A stretch of DNA of 64,000 nucleotides from Amoebidium appalachense. Lineage: Eukaryota; Ichthyosporea. The position numbers and the translations under genes are program-made. Below the pieces are notes generated by a model. It was not told the DNA's origin, made no database searches, and was given only the letters and a program-made list of their open reading frames with translations. The stretch's first letter is position 1, and each line of letters opens with the position of its first letter. Of this stretch, positions 54,854 to 64,000 are shown piece after piece. The stretch covers positions 8,618,001 through 8,682,000 of the forward strand of contig CAVNZM010000013.1 of NCBI GenBank assembly GCA_963693365.1. Direction: 5' to 3'.

Positions 54854-57348
54854 GACGGGCCGGTAATAGGGCTGGTTGGCTCGAAGGGCAAGAGCGGGAA
54901 GTGGGGGGGGGGGGGGGGGGGGGGGGGGAGGGGGGGGGCAACCCACCCCCCACACAACTAAAAATGCCCCCCCCCCCCCCCCCCCCCCCCCCCTCCCTCT
55001 CTCTCTCTTTCTCCCCTCCACCCCTTCCCAACGCCTTTACCTTTTCCCCCTGTTGTTCCCTCTCCCCCATCCCCCAAAACACGCACATACACGGAAACTT
55101 AACCTTCCTCCGAATGTCCCAAATTTAGAGTTTGATGTTCCCAAGGTCTCAGGCTCACGGCACAGCACATTAGTCTGCGCTTGCACAATCTCTACTGGTG
55201 GACTGCCAAGACACCTGAACCAACAAAAAAAGGGGGGGGGGGGGGGGGGGGGGGGGGAGGCAGAAATGAACAGAGAAAATTTATGTGCATCCAACGAACT
55301 CAAAGGGTTACATGTATGTGAAACCAATAAAACCACAGAGATACTGTATATGATCCAAAGATACGGTATGTGCAGTGATCGTCGAGATCTGTGTGCAGCC
55401 AATCAAGTCATAGGATTAAAAGTATGTGAAACCAATGCGGCCACTGGTTAATTGTATATGGAACCTAAAAGTATGTGAAACCAATGCGGCCACTGGTTAA
55501 TTGTATATGGAACCAATAAAGTAATAGGGTTAAACATATCAAGTCATGACGGTTAGAAATATGCAAAACATTCGATTAACTTCACATGAACTTTTGTATC
55601 TAAAACTAACAAATCCATAGTGTCCAATGCACGTGCATCCCAACTTAGAGTTATACTGTGACGGTTAAGGGTACATGCAGCTCATTTTAAAAAGTGTTAA
55701 TGGGGCAGGCTATCGTGTGGTCCAGGCCGGCCCTTCCCACCTTCCCCTTCCCCCTTCCCCCTTCCCTCCGGGCCTTTTCCCTGGGTCCCACGCAGGCACA
55801 CGCGTGCGCGCGCGCACGCGCGCGCGCACACGCACACACACACACACATACACACACACAGACATACACGGTCTCTCTCTTTCTCTCTCTCTCTCTTTCT
55901 CTCCCCCCCCCCCCCCTCTCTCTCTCTCTCTCTCCTCCCCTCTTCCCCCCCCCCCCCCCCTCTTCCCCCCTCCCCCCCCCCCCCCCCTTCTCCCAACCCT
56001 CTCCCCCCCTCCCCAAAACCCTCTTCCCTCCCCCGGCCCCCCCTCCCCCTCCGGTTCATTCTCTCTCTCTCCCTCTCCCCCCCCATCCCCTCCCTCTCTC
56101 CCTCAACTCCCGCCGGGCTTATGCTGCTCCCCAACCCACATCTTCCCAAAGTTTTCTTCCTGATTTTCCTGTTTTTCTCTTCCTCCGGCGATCCCTCCCC
56201 CCCCCCCCCCCCCCCCCCCCCTCCCCCCCCACACGGCACACACCCACAAATGGCCACACGGGTGAATGGTGCATGCTCGTGATTCGTGAATGGTGCATGC
56301 ACGTGGTTGGTGGGTGGTGCCTGCACGTGATTGGGCCGAGGTCACCCAGACATGTGGACATTGCCGGGGCACAGCAACGTCCTTTAGATATCACTGACCT
56401 CTTGGTGGGAGGGTGCAGGGCCACCCCGGGGGAGGAAGGGGGGGAGAGAGGGGGGGGGGGGTATGGTTATGTGCACAGCAAAGTCACAAAGGCAGGACTG
56501 TGGCTTGGTCAGTCTCCGTCCAAGCCGCCCAAGCCCCCCCCCCCCCCCCCCCCCCCCATCCCCCTCTAAAGTTTTAACTCTGGTCGGGTTGTGGGACAGC
56601 CCTAGCAAGTGGCTGATAGTATGATGCCTGCTGTTGTTATTCCTTTTTGTGCCTGTGTGTGCGTGTGTTTGTTTGTTTTGTTTTTTTTTTGGGGGGGGGG
56701 GGGGGAGGGGGGGGTGTGGTTTTGGGAGGGTGGAACCCCAACACCAAGTCTAAGAAGGGAGGGGGAGGTGGATGGGAAAGAAAGTGCAATCTAGAGCCGC
56801 ACGCATGGGGGGGAGGGGGGGGGAAGGGGGAGGGGAGGAGTGGGGGGGGAGGGGGGGGGGATATTTTGCCGCATGCAGGGCGGTATAATTTAAGACGTGT
56901 GGGATGGGGGTGATGGGTGGGGGGCCGTGTGGGGGGGGAGGTGGGGGGGTAGGGGGGGTTGCAATTTATTGCCGCATGATGCAGTGGGGAAGGCTGACTT
57001 GCTGTAAATTATTGCTGGGTGCGGCAGGGGAGGGGAAAATGGCAATAAATAGCTGTGTAGGAATGGGGTGCCGCAATCGTTAGCTGCACACAGGGGGGGG
57101 GGGGGGGGGGGGGGGGGGGTATTGGCCATCTGATGATAGCCGCTTTCAGTAGGCTTTAGCCTCATGCCGTGTGTGTGCGCGCATGCGTGTCTGTGTGTGT
57201 GTGTGGGGGGGGGGGGGGGGGGGGGGGGAGGGGAGGGAGGGATGGGGGGGGGGTGGGGGGGTGGGGGAAAGTTGGCAAAGGAGGATAATATCTAGCCCCA
57301 TGGTGTGTGGGTGTCAGAGATCAGGTGTAGTTGTGTGTGTATGTGTTG

Positions 57349-57391
<43 letters not shown>

Positions 57392-57540
57392 GGGGGGGGG
57401 GAGGGGAGGGGGGTGGGGGAGGGGAGGGGGGGGGGGGGGGGGGGGAGGCGGGGGGGGGGAGGCGGGGAAAGGCAATGGGCGCCGTAGCACCGTGATTGGG
57501 GAGGAAATGAAGGAGAAGGGCATGCGGGGGCATGGGAGGC
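52850..57540. repeat. Simple-repeat intergenic region without confident gene
   Basis: Poly(C), poly(G), (CA)n and CT-rich tracts dominate, including a G run of more than 40 at 54807-54850. Exon-like minus-strand pieces exist. One covers about 55105-55216 (after GTTCAG, before GTTAAG) with VEIVQAQTNVLCREPETLG; another is near 56340-56380 with CLGDLGPITC. They could belong to a Cys-rich gene, but I could not assemble one. A 49-base unit is duplicated in tandem at 55417-55514. Confidence 0.5.
55417..55514. repeat. 49 bp exact tandem duplication
   Basis: TAAAAGTATGTGAAACCAAT and the following 29 bases are repeated once without a mismatch. Diverged relatives (GTATGTGAAACCAATAAAAC) lie 100 bases upstream, so the array has been growing. 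Confidence 0.9.
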
Positions 57541-57552
57541 GAGGGGGCCCCC

Positions 57553-58055
57553 GGGGTTGTGAAGCCTAATTTAGATGGTGTGTTTGGGACTGTGAGGCCT
57601 AGTATAGATGGTGTGGGGGGGACTGTAAAGCCTAATATAGATGGTGTGGGGGGGACTGTAAAGCCTAATATAGATGGTGTGGGGGGGACTGTGAAGCCTG
57701 ATGTAGATGGTGTGGGGGGGACTGTGAAGCCTAATATAGATGGTGTGGGGGGGACTGTGAAGCCTAATATAGATGGTGTGGGGGGGACTGTGAAGCCTAA
57801 TATGGATGGTGTGGGGGCCCGGGGACTGTGACTAGTAATATAGATGGTGTGGAGGGGACTGTAAAGCCTAATATAGATGTGTGGGGGGGATTGTGAAACC
57901 TAATATAGATGATGTGGGGGCCTGACTGTGAAGCCTAATATAGATGGTGTGGAGGGGACTGTAAAGCCTAATATAAATGGTGTGGGGGGGATTGTGAAGC
58001 CTAATATAGATGGTGGGGGGGGGGGATTATGAAGCCTAATTTAGATGGTGTGGGG
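57553..58055. repeat. ~33 bp minisatellite, about 15 units
   Basis: Units of ACTGTGAAGCCTAATATAGA plus TGGTGTGGGGGG vary in G-run length. The first half keeps a 33-base period, so the plus strand stays open as repeats of VGGTVKPNIDG. The second half has 31-34 base units and stops. No start, signal or flanking exon supports translation. Confidence 0.9.
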
Positions 58056-58059
58056 TGCG

Positions 58060-58897
58060 GGAAGGGCAGAGTGCTGCATTCCTAAGACAATGGCAACGGG
58101 CTCTGGCCAGCAACATTATTTCGAAGAGGAACCAGAAATAGAACGGAGCTCGAGAGGGGGGGGGGGGGGGGGGGGGGGCTTGAAAAATCTGTGCTTGGCC
58201 AGTATGTGGATGATACTTGCATGTGCCACACGACTGAAGAGCCATGGCGATAGCAGAGGACGGACTGCACAAGACGTGATATGTGCAGTGCCTGTGTCTG
58301 CTTGACCACATGTGGGTGGACCAGGTGGTGCACGTGATTGGCAATTCTTTAAGAAGGGGAGGGGGGGGATGCCTGGTGGTGCACGTGGTGATGGTGAATT
58401 TTTAAATCCCACGGGGGCGGGACACACTACACATATGCATGCAGGGTCACAACCAATATCCCTCCTACCCTCACTAGACGTGTTGGTGCGTACAATACAG
58501 TAGCAAAGAGCATCCAGTGCAATGGACTGCTGCACAGCAACTTCTGTGCACAGCCACGCCATGAGCCGTAAACACAGAACACACCGCCTTACATGTTTTA
58601 AACACAGACTCTACACTTGCCTTACATGTGTACAAGCCCAGAACACACCGCCTTACAATGTCATGTGTGTGCTGACTGGGATGTGCAAGAGCACAAATCA
58701 TTGTGTCCAGGTGGGGTTATGGTAGGTGGGTGCATGCGGATTAGTGGCAATTGCAATGTTATATCTGGTGGGCACGTGGTGGCATACAGTGGGTGAAGGC
58801 CACAGTGTGATGCATGTGCGCAGGTGCACAGCAAGGAGGTGGTGTGTGTGTGTGTGTGTGTGTGTGTGTTTCAAGGGGCGGCGGGGAGGGGGGGGGT

Positions 58898-58945
<48 letters not shown>

Positions 58946-60118
58946 GAGCATGCATTGGAGGGGTAGAAATATCGAAGAGAGGGCACCAAAGGACAAAACA
59001 TCATAAACTACGCAAAATGAAAAAAACCAAAATTAACGACTATGAATGTCTTTCTCTTTCGTGACGCAATTTTTTATCCATGTCTGGACTTTCCTAAAAC
59101 GAACATTTCATATATGGCGATTACCAATCAGTGCGCTTAGTTTTATCGGTTTCGGCTGATCGTGAGCCACCATGTGCATGATCCGGTGACGTCATTCCTA
59201 AATTTGTGACATCATCAATGACATCAGGCTAATAATAAATTACGTCATAATGGAGAAAAGCCGACATAGACCTTAAATCATACAACGGGACAAATAGAAA
59301 ACGTGCAGGCAGAAGACACTTGAACAGAACCCATCTCCGGCGGGGAGGGGGTTTTGGAGTTCTTTTCTCTTCTTGCAGTGGCCATGTGCACGTACAGTAC
59401 ACGTGAAATGCAATGCCCCAAGGACTTTGGCAACAGGCAGGAGGCAAGGAGACTATCGGTGGTGATGGAACCTTTATTTGCTATCTACACCATCCCCTTA
59501 AGTGGGGAGCACAGTTGAAACTCAAAGGCGGTAATTACAGATTTGCACCACACGGTGCCTGCACAGACTACACCAGAACTAAAAAATTCCGGGAAATTTC
59601 CATGGTGAAGCATATCCTATGTATATGTGTTGACCTAGACAAATGTGAAACATTGTGCTATGTAACAATGGCGAGACAGGAGAACACAGTTGTGCATATT
59701 CGAGAAAATCATTCGGTTAACACCCTTTTACGCAGAACATGCCTTGATGGTGTGTTTCATCAGACAGACTTTCGGATATGTTTCGTCGGAGTCAGAGTTT
59801 AGGGCAGGGCAAAATATTTCCATCACTTACGTCAAAAAAAAATCAGACATTAAGGTTGGTGTGTGGCGGCATAGGACATGTAAATCATCATGGGCATAAC
59901 AAGCATCAGGAAACGTTAGCAAGTTGTTTATCATCAAATGTGCAACAAGAAAACATAAAAAGAGAACAAGATACATTCAACGTCAGATAGGAACATGAAA
60001 ACACCAAGAAAAGACAAGACACGGAAACACGGTGGCATAGTGGCGGGTAAATGTCCACCCGATGTGTGCCGATACGACGATGTGCGCGTGTAGTGTGTGT
60101 GCACGTGTTTTGATTGGC
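58060..60118. other. Region downstream of the GCR1-like gene
   Basis: Contains poly(G) runs (58156-58178, 58899-58943), (GT)n and ordinary sequence. A frame of 129 codons at 59413-59802 is listed separately. A TGACGTCA octamer is at 59187-59194. A minus-strand AATAAA at 59473 is the first clear hexamer downstream of the GCR1-like gene but is 640 bases away. Confidence 0.45.
59413..59802 (+). CDS. Hypothetical short ORF, 129 codons
   Basis: One of the few open frames over 100 codons outside simple repeats that is not assigned to a gene or mobile element. It begins at an ATG and contains GDGTFICYLHHPLKWG and HGACTDYTRTKKFREI, with eight cysteines scattered along the chain. I recognise no family, signal peptide or membrane segment. 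An alternative exon reading (after TTCTTGCAG at 59380) overlaps it in another frame, so it may be 3' untranslated sequence or a chance frame. Confidence 0.25.
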   Translation: MPQGLWQQAGGKETIGGDGTFICYLHHPLKWGAQLKLKGGNYRFAPHGACTDYTRTKKFREISMVKHILCICVDLDKCETLCYVTMARQENTVVHIRENHSVNTLLRRTCLDGVFHQTDFRICFVGVRV

Positions 60119-63100
60119 TCAGAACATGCTCATGTCGTCATCCTGCTCATCTGCCGTCTGCTGCCCCGCAGCCATGTGTGTTTCCAACGAACCCTCCTGC
60201 CGCATTTTCCTGCAGAACCCCCATCAGATATGTTAAGACCCCTCCTTCCTCCTTTTCTCCAACCAGCACAAACGACACTACTAAATACCCCCCCCCCCCC
60301 CCCCCCCCCCACCCTCTTAAACCACACCAAGCACACGCCACCCAGCAGCATGCACGGGCTGCACATGATAGAGGGCCATGGAAGAGTATAGAAAAGCATG
60401 GGCGGAGGTAGGCAGCCACCTGTTTCTGCTGGACACCACGGCGTAGACCTTGCCGATGGGCAGGTCCCTGTATGCCCGGTTGAAGGCCTCGACCGAGCCG
60501 AGACGCTGGTACTCCTCGTAGAGTTTCTTGCGCTGCGAGTAGATGCTGCGCTCACGCCTGCACCCCCACACCCACTTTAGCATACGGCCCCATCACCATG
60601 GCGGCGTGATTTAGCAAGTGTGGATGGATGCAAAGAGAGGTGGTGGTGGTGGAGTTGGGGGGGGGGTTGGCCAGACGAAAAACAACCTCGTGGGGAGGCC
60701 TGGGTTCGTTTGATGCATCTATGGCAATATAGCACACACAGACACACTTGGAGCGCAAGCCAAGCACCCATCCACACCTCAATCGAATATGCGCCCACCC
60801 ACCCACCCTAATCGAATATGCGCCCACCCACCCCTAATTGAATATGCAACCCACCCACACCCCATTTGAATCTGTACCCACACCCAATCGCACCTGCGCA
60901 TGCCGATAGTCCAGTCCTTGAGTGCCGGGCACGTAGGCCCCTCCCCCCTCTCCCACTGCTCAATAATTTGCTCGATGCACGTGACCCCCCGTGGGATCTT
61001 TACCACCACCGGCTCCTCCCCCTGTTCCCCCTCTGGACCCCTCCCACCACCTAGCAGGTGTTCCATGTCTTTCTGCTTTGCTGGTGTGGGCGGTGCTGGG
61101 GCAGAGGCTGGGGCTGGGGGGGTCACGGGGAGGGGAGGTTGCTGCTGGGTGCTGCTCTGCAGGGGGGATGCAGCCGTGTCCATTGTCTCCGTGTGGCCGG
61201 AAATGGCCCGGGCACCCGGTGTGTATGAGGTGAGCGGGGGGGTGGGCTCGAGGTATGTCTGGGAGGAGATGGGGTGGGGTTAGTATGGTGGTGGGTGCGG
61301 GCACGGTTGGTGTTGCGCACCAATATCCGCTATACGAGGGGGCCAAAAAAAGTTGGACTATATCTTCGTTGCTCTATCCCCCCCCCCCCCACACACAGAC
61401 ACACACTCGTCTCCCTTCATTGGTCACAAGTCGTAGTTGGTCTTTGCACGTTGTTTTTGCAGGGAAAGTGTGGGCAGAGGCATGTGGGCATAAGGTGGAT
61501 TCCAGGGCCACACACACACACACCTGCAGGGGGTCGCCCTGGCGCAGCTGGCCGGTGGTGGCCAGGTGCAGGCCGGCCGACTGGGGCAGGGTCTGCAGCT
61601 GGTAGCTGCCGGCCAGGCCGGGGGACACTTCCATGGCGCCCAGGCTGGGCCGATGACGGGTCACCTGCACGCCGTAGGGCAGCCCCTGGCTGCTGTTGGC
61701 CAGGCCCAGCGAGTGCTGCCCCTGCTGCTGCGTGGGGGGTCAGACGTGCATCCACCTGTATCCCTGATATGGCTACAAGGCCAACCAAAGGACACTTGGC
61801 AGGATCGTGCTAAGATCCCAGGTCTTAAAACTAATGCTTAGCCGCATGTAGCAGCATGATCCACATCGGTCTGCCCATATTTCCAAAAATGGAAAGCTAT
61901 AGCTTAATTGGCTGCTCCCTTGCCCCGCACACTTTGGCCTCTGGATTCACTCAAGATGCACACATCATTCTTTTGATCCATCTGCCATCACTTTCATCAT
62001 CAAATAGCTACGAATTTACGTGGCCTATAAGCTTATAAATTCTGCCTTTGCCTTAGTGTCTTCGTACCATCATCCCAACATGTGCATTTCCTGGTTTTTA
62101 GCAGGAGAAATCCTGCAAAAAAAACAAAAAAACACACACCACAAGTATATTCCAAGACCCACTATTTAGGTTTCCCTCATAACCCAAGACAACAGCTATA
62201 CACGTGCCTACACTGCACCATGCACAAACATCTCCCACGGCCCACATGCGCAAGAGAAAGAGAGAGAAGAAACACGCACCGGCACATATCCCGTCAGGAC
62301 CCGCTGCTGTGGGGATGACCGGGCCAGCTGGTGCTGCTGGGGGCTAACCCCAGATACGGTCGATGCACTCACCGTGCGCTGCTTAACTACCCCTGCAGGC
62401 TGCCCTTGTTTGGCAGCCCCTAGCCCGGGTTTACCCCCGGTTGTGATCTTGGACGGATGCAATACAGGCGTAGAGTCTGCCCGCCTGCGCACGGCCATAC
62501 CAACAGCAAGTGGATTTGTTAGCGAGTCATTGACCGGCAGTTGGTTTTGAAACCCCTGGGGGGCCTCAATTTTTACCAACGTGGCTCCCTGTGAGGGATT
62601 TGCTGAAATTTGGCCCGTGCTGCTGATGGAGTATGTGTGGTAGGTGAATGCGGGCTGCTGCTGTGTGTGCTGGGCAGACTGGTGCTGGGAGGGCTGCTGG
62701 ATTGCATACTGGGCCGTGATCTGCTGCACTGAGTCGGCCTGTGTCTGTGCATAGTCGTAGTAGGCCGGCTGCAGCATCTGCTGCTGGAACGTGTTGACCT
62801 GTGGCGTGGATTGTGCTACTGTGTAGTGTGTGACCCCCCTGTTGTCGGGGTAGGTAAGATCCGAGGAAAAAGGTGTACTATCGCTAATAATCGTATCCCC
62901 AATGCGCGCCTGTTGAGGCCACGCAATTCTTTGCTCCGAGAGAGTGTACGCCTGCGTCTGTGACTGTGTTTGCTGTGCGGTCGCTACGGTGGTGTATGGG
63001 TTGTAGCGCAGGGTGGCCTGCTGCTGCTGCTGTTGAAATGTGGGTATGACCTGGTATGTGTCGTGCTGCTGTGTGTGTGTTTGGTGCTGCTGCAGCAGCT

Positions 63101-63281
63101 GTGTATGCTGTTGCAGCTGGTGCTGCTGCTGAAGAAACTGTTGCTGCTGCTGCAGCAGCAGCTGCTGCGTCTGCTGGGACTGCCCAGACATGTCCGTTCC
63201 ACGACCCAACAGCTGCAAGGTAGCTTGCTTGCTCCCCCCATGCCCGGTTGGCCAGAGGTACGTGCCTGGGTCTTGTGACAT
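60119..63281 (-). CDS. Gln-rich GCR1-like (GCR1_C) transcription factor, five exons
   Basis: Minus-strand exons 62280-63281, 61524-61727, 60894-61258, 60420-60557 and 60119-60209, with GT-AG junctions and matching phases, encode about 599 aa. I start at the ATG at 63281 (MSQDPGTYLW); the frame is open upstream without another ATG. Residues ~33-95 are polyglutamine-rich, and exon 1 as a whole is Gln/Ser/Thr-rich like an activation domain. A Pro/Ala linker leads to residues ~490-570: VTCIEQIIEQWERGEGPTCP, then LKDWTIGMRRRERSIYSQRK and KLYEEYQRLGSVEAFNRAYR. This arrangement (helix, W-x-x-G, P-x-L, W, then Y-S-x-R-K) matches the GCR1_C DNA-binding domain. The tail is acidic (EQDDDMSMF). Exon 2 has a CAGCAG acceptor that could shift by one codon. 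A nuclear DNA-binding activator role is inferred from the family. Confidence 0.82.
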
Positions 63282-64000
63282 CAATGTATGGTCATGCCGC
63301 TGTGCGCGTGTTTTGGGGAAAAGCAACTGTTCTCATTTAACAGTACCAGAAAATATGTATTCTCGGATTACGGCGAGGAAAAATTCGCCACCAAATTCGA
63401 GCGCAAAAATGTGTTAGCTGTTTGTAATGTGTCCTACTATAGCCCCTTAAAAACCGCGACGAAAGGGGGGAAAATTACTAATGATAGCACTAACCCCTTA
63501 ACACTGAACCGTTCATGCTTTGAGAAGAGTCTGCGGGGACAGTACCATCAACTTGACTAAAGGCTGTACGAACGAGGAAAAAAACGGCCTCTGTTGAATT
63601 TAATTTGCTTGTGTTTGTGATGAAAGCAAACTTGTTGTTGTTCTACACTACTGTCGGCTTGCACAGGGCACTACGCAGAGAAACAGTCTGTCTGTAGGAA
63701 CTTATGAAATAAAACTAAAAAGTATACAATAATAACAGCATATTAGACAATTAGAAGAAAAAATCTAATGCCGGGTTATTCGACACGACAACGTGGGCCC
63801 GAAAATTCAGAATGAACCGAAGGCTGAGGACCGAGTTCAACGGACTTGCGTGCACTATCACTCGTGATGATCCGCATGGCGTGAAACACGCCAAGAGATA
63901 CAAACGATATATATCCAATCAGAGCCCGGCGTGGAATGCATTACATCAGTACCGTAAGATTTACACTCTCCGTGATTAGTCCAGTGACCATAGCCTACTA
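63282..64000. other. Upstream region of GCR1-like gene
   Basis: No coding exon seen. A TATATAT run at 63909 next to CCAATCAG (63915) could be a promoter, possibly bidirectional or for a gene beyond the window. AT-rich sequence with AATAAA-like runs lies at 63700-63760. Confidence 0.4.

Overview
The window is eukaryotic nuclear DNA. Genes are split by GT-AG introns, exons run from a few bases to about 1 kb, TAA, TGA and TAG all act as stops, and there are no operons, prokaryotic promoters or rRNA genes. The most striking feature is simple sequence: long poly(G)/poly(C) runs, (CA)n/(GT)n, (GA)n and (GGGA)n fill introns and intergenic DNA. Gene content fits an opisthokont or holozoan protist: a LIM-LIM-villin-headpiece protein, a claudin/PMP22-like four-span protein, a GCR1-like transcription factor and a SNG1/DUF3533 membrane protein. 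That placement is inference; no rRNA or marker gene is present to test it.

Layout. 1-1700: repeat R copy 1 followed by a 5'-truncated LINE copy with a clear target-site duplication. 3583-10845 (+): complete LIM-LIM-headpiece gene rebuilt from ten exons. 10846-13315: possible small exons, then 13316-13798 (+): intronless small secreted protein. 16639-19090: repeat R copy 2 and a decayed LINE reverse transcriptase (minus). 20701-23515 (-): four-exon claudin-like gene. 25519-32096 (-): seven-exon CocE/NonD (S15-type) hydrolase. 34241-35545 (-): intronless DUF3533 protein. 36780-38036: RNase H fragment of a LINE and half a repeat R. 38040-41395: short palindromes and direct repeats. 41396-44460: about 16 copies of a ~183 bp satellite with a 916 bp higher-order period. 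44460-47800: (GT)n, duplicated AT-richer DNA and a large AT palindrome. 47800-49030: 3' end of the RNase H LINE family. 50090-52260: second decayed reverse transcriptase (+), then repeat R copy 4. 52850-58060: simple repeats and a 33 bp minisatellite. 60119-63281 (-): five-exon glutamine-rich GCR1-like factor.

The host genes do not form a pathway. They are independent genes (cytoskeleton, secretion, membrane, hydrolase, transcription) embedded in a repeat-dominated locus. TGACGT-type (CREB/ATF-like) sites lie upstream of most of their start codons. Most long open frames in the window are translations of microsatellites and were not annotated.
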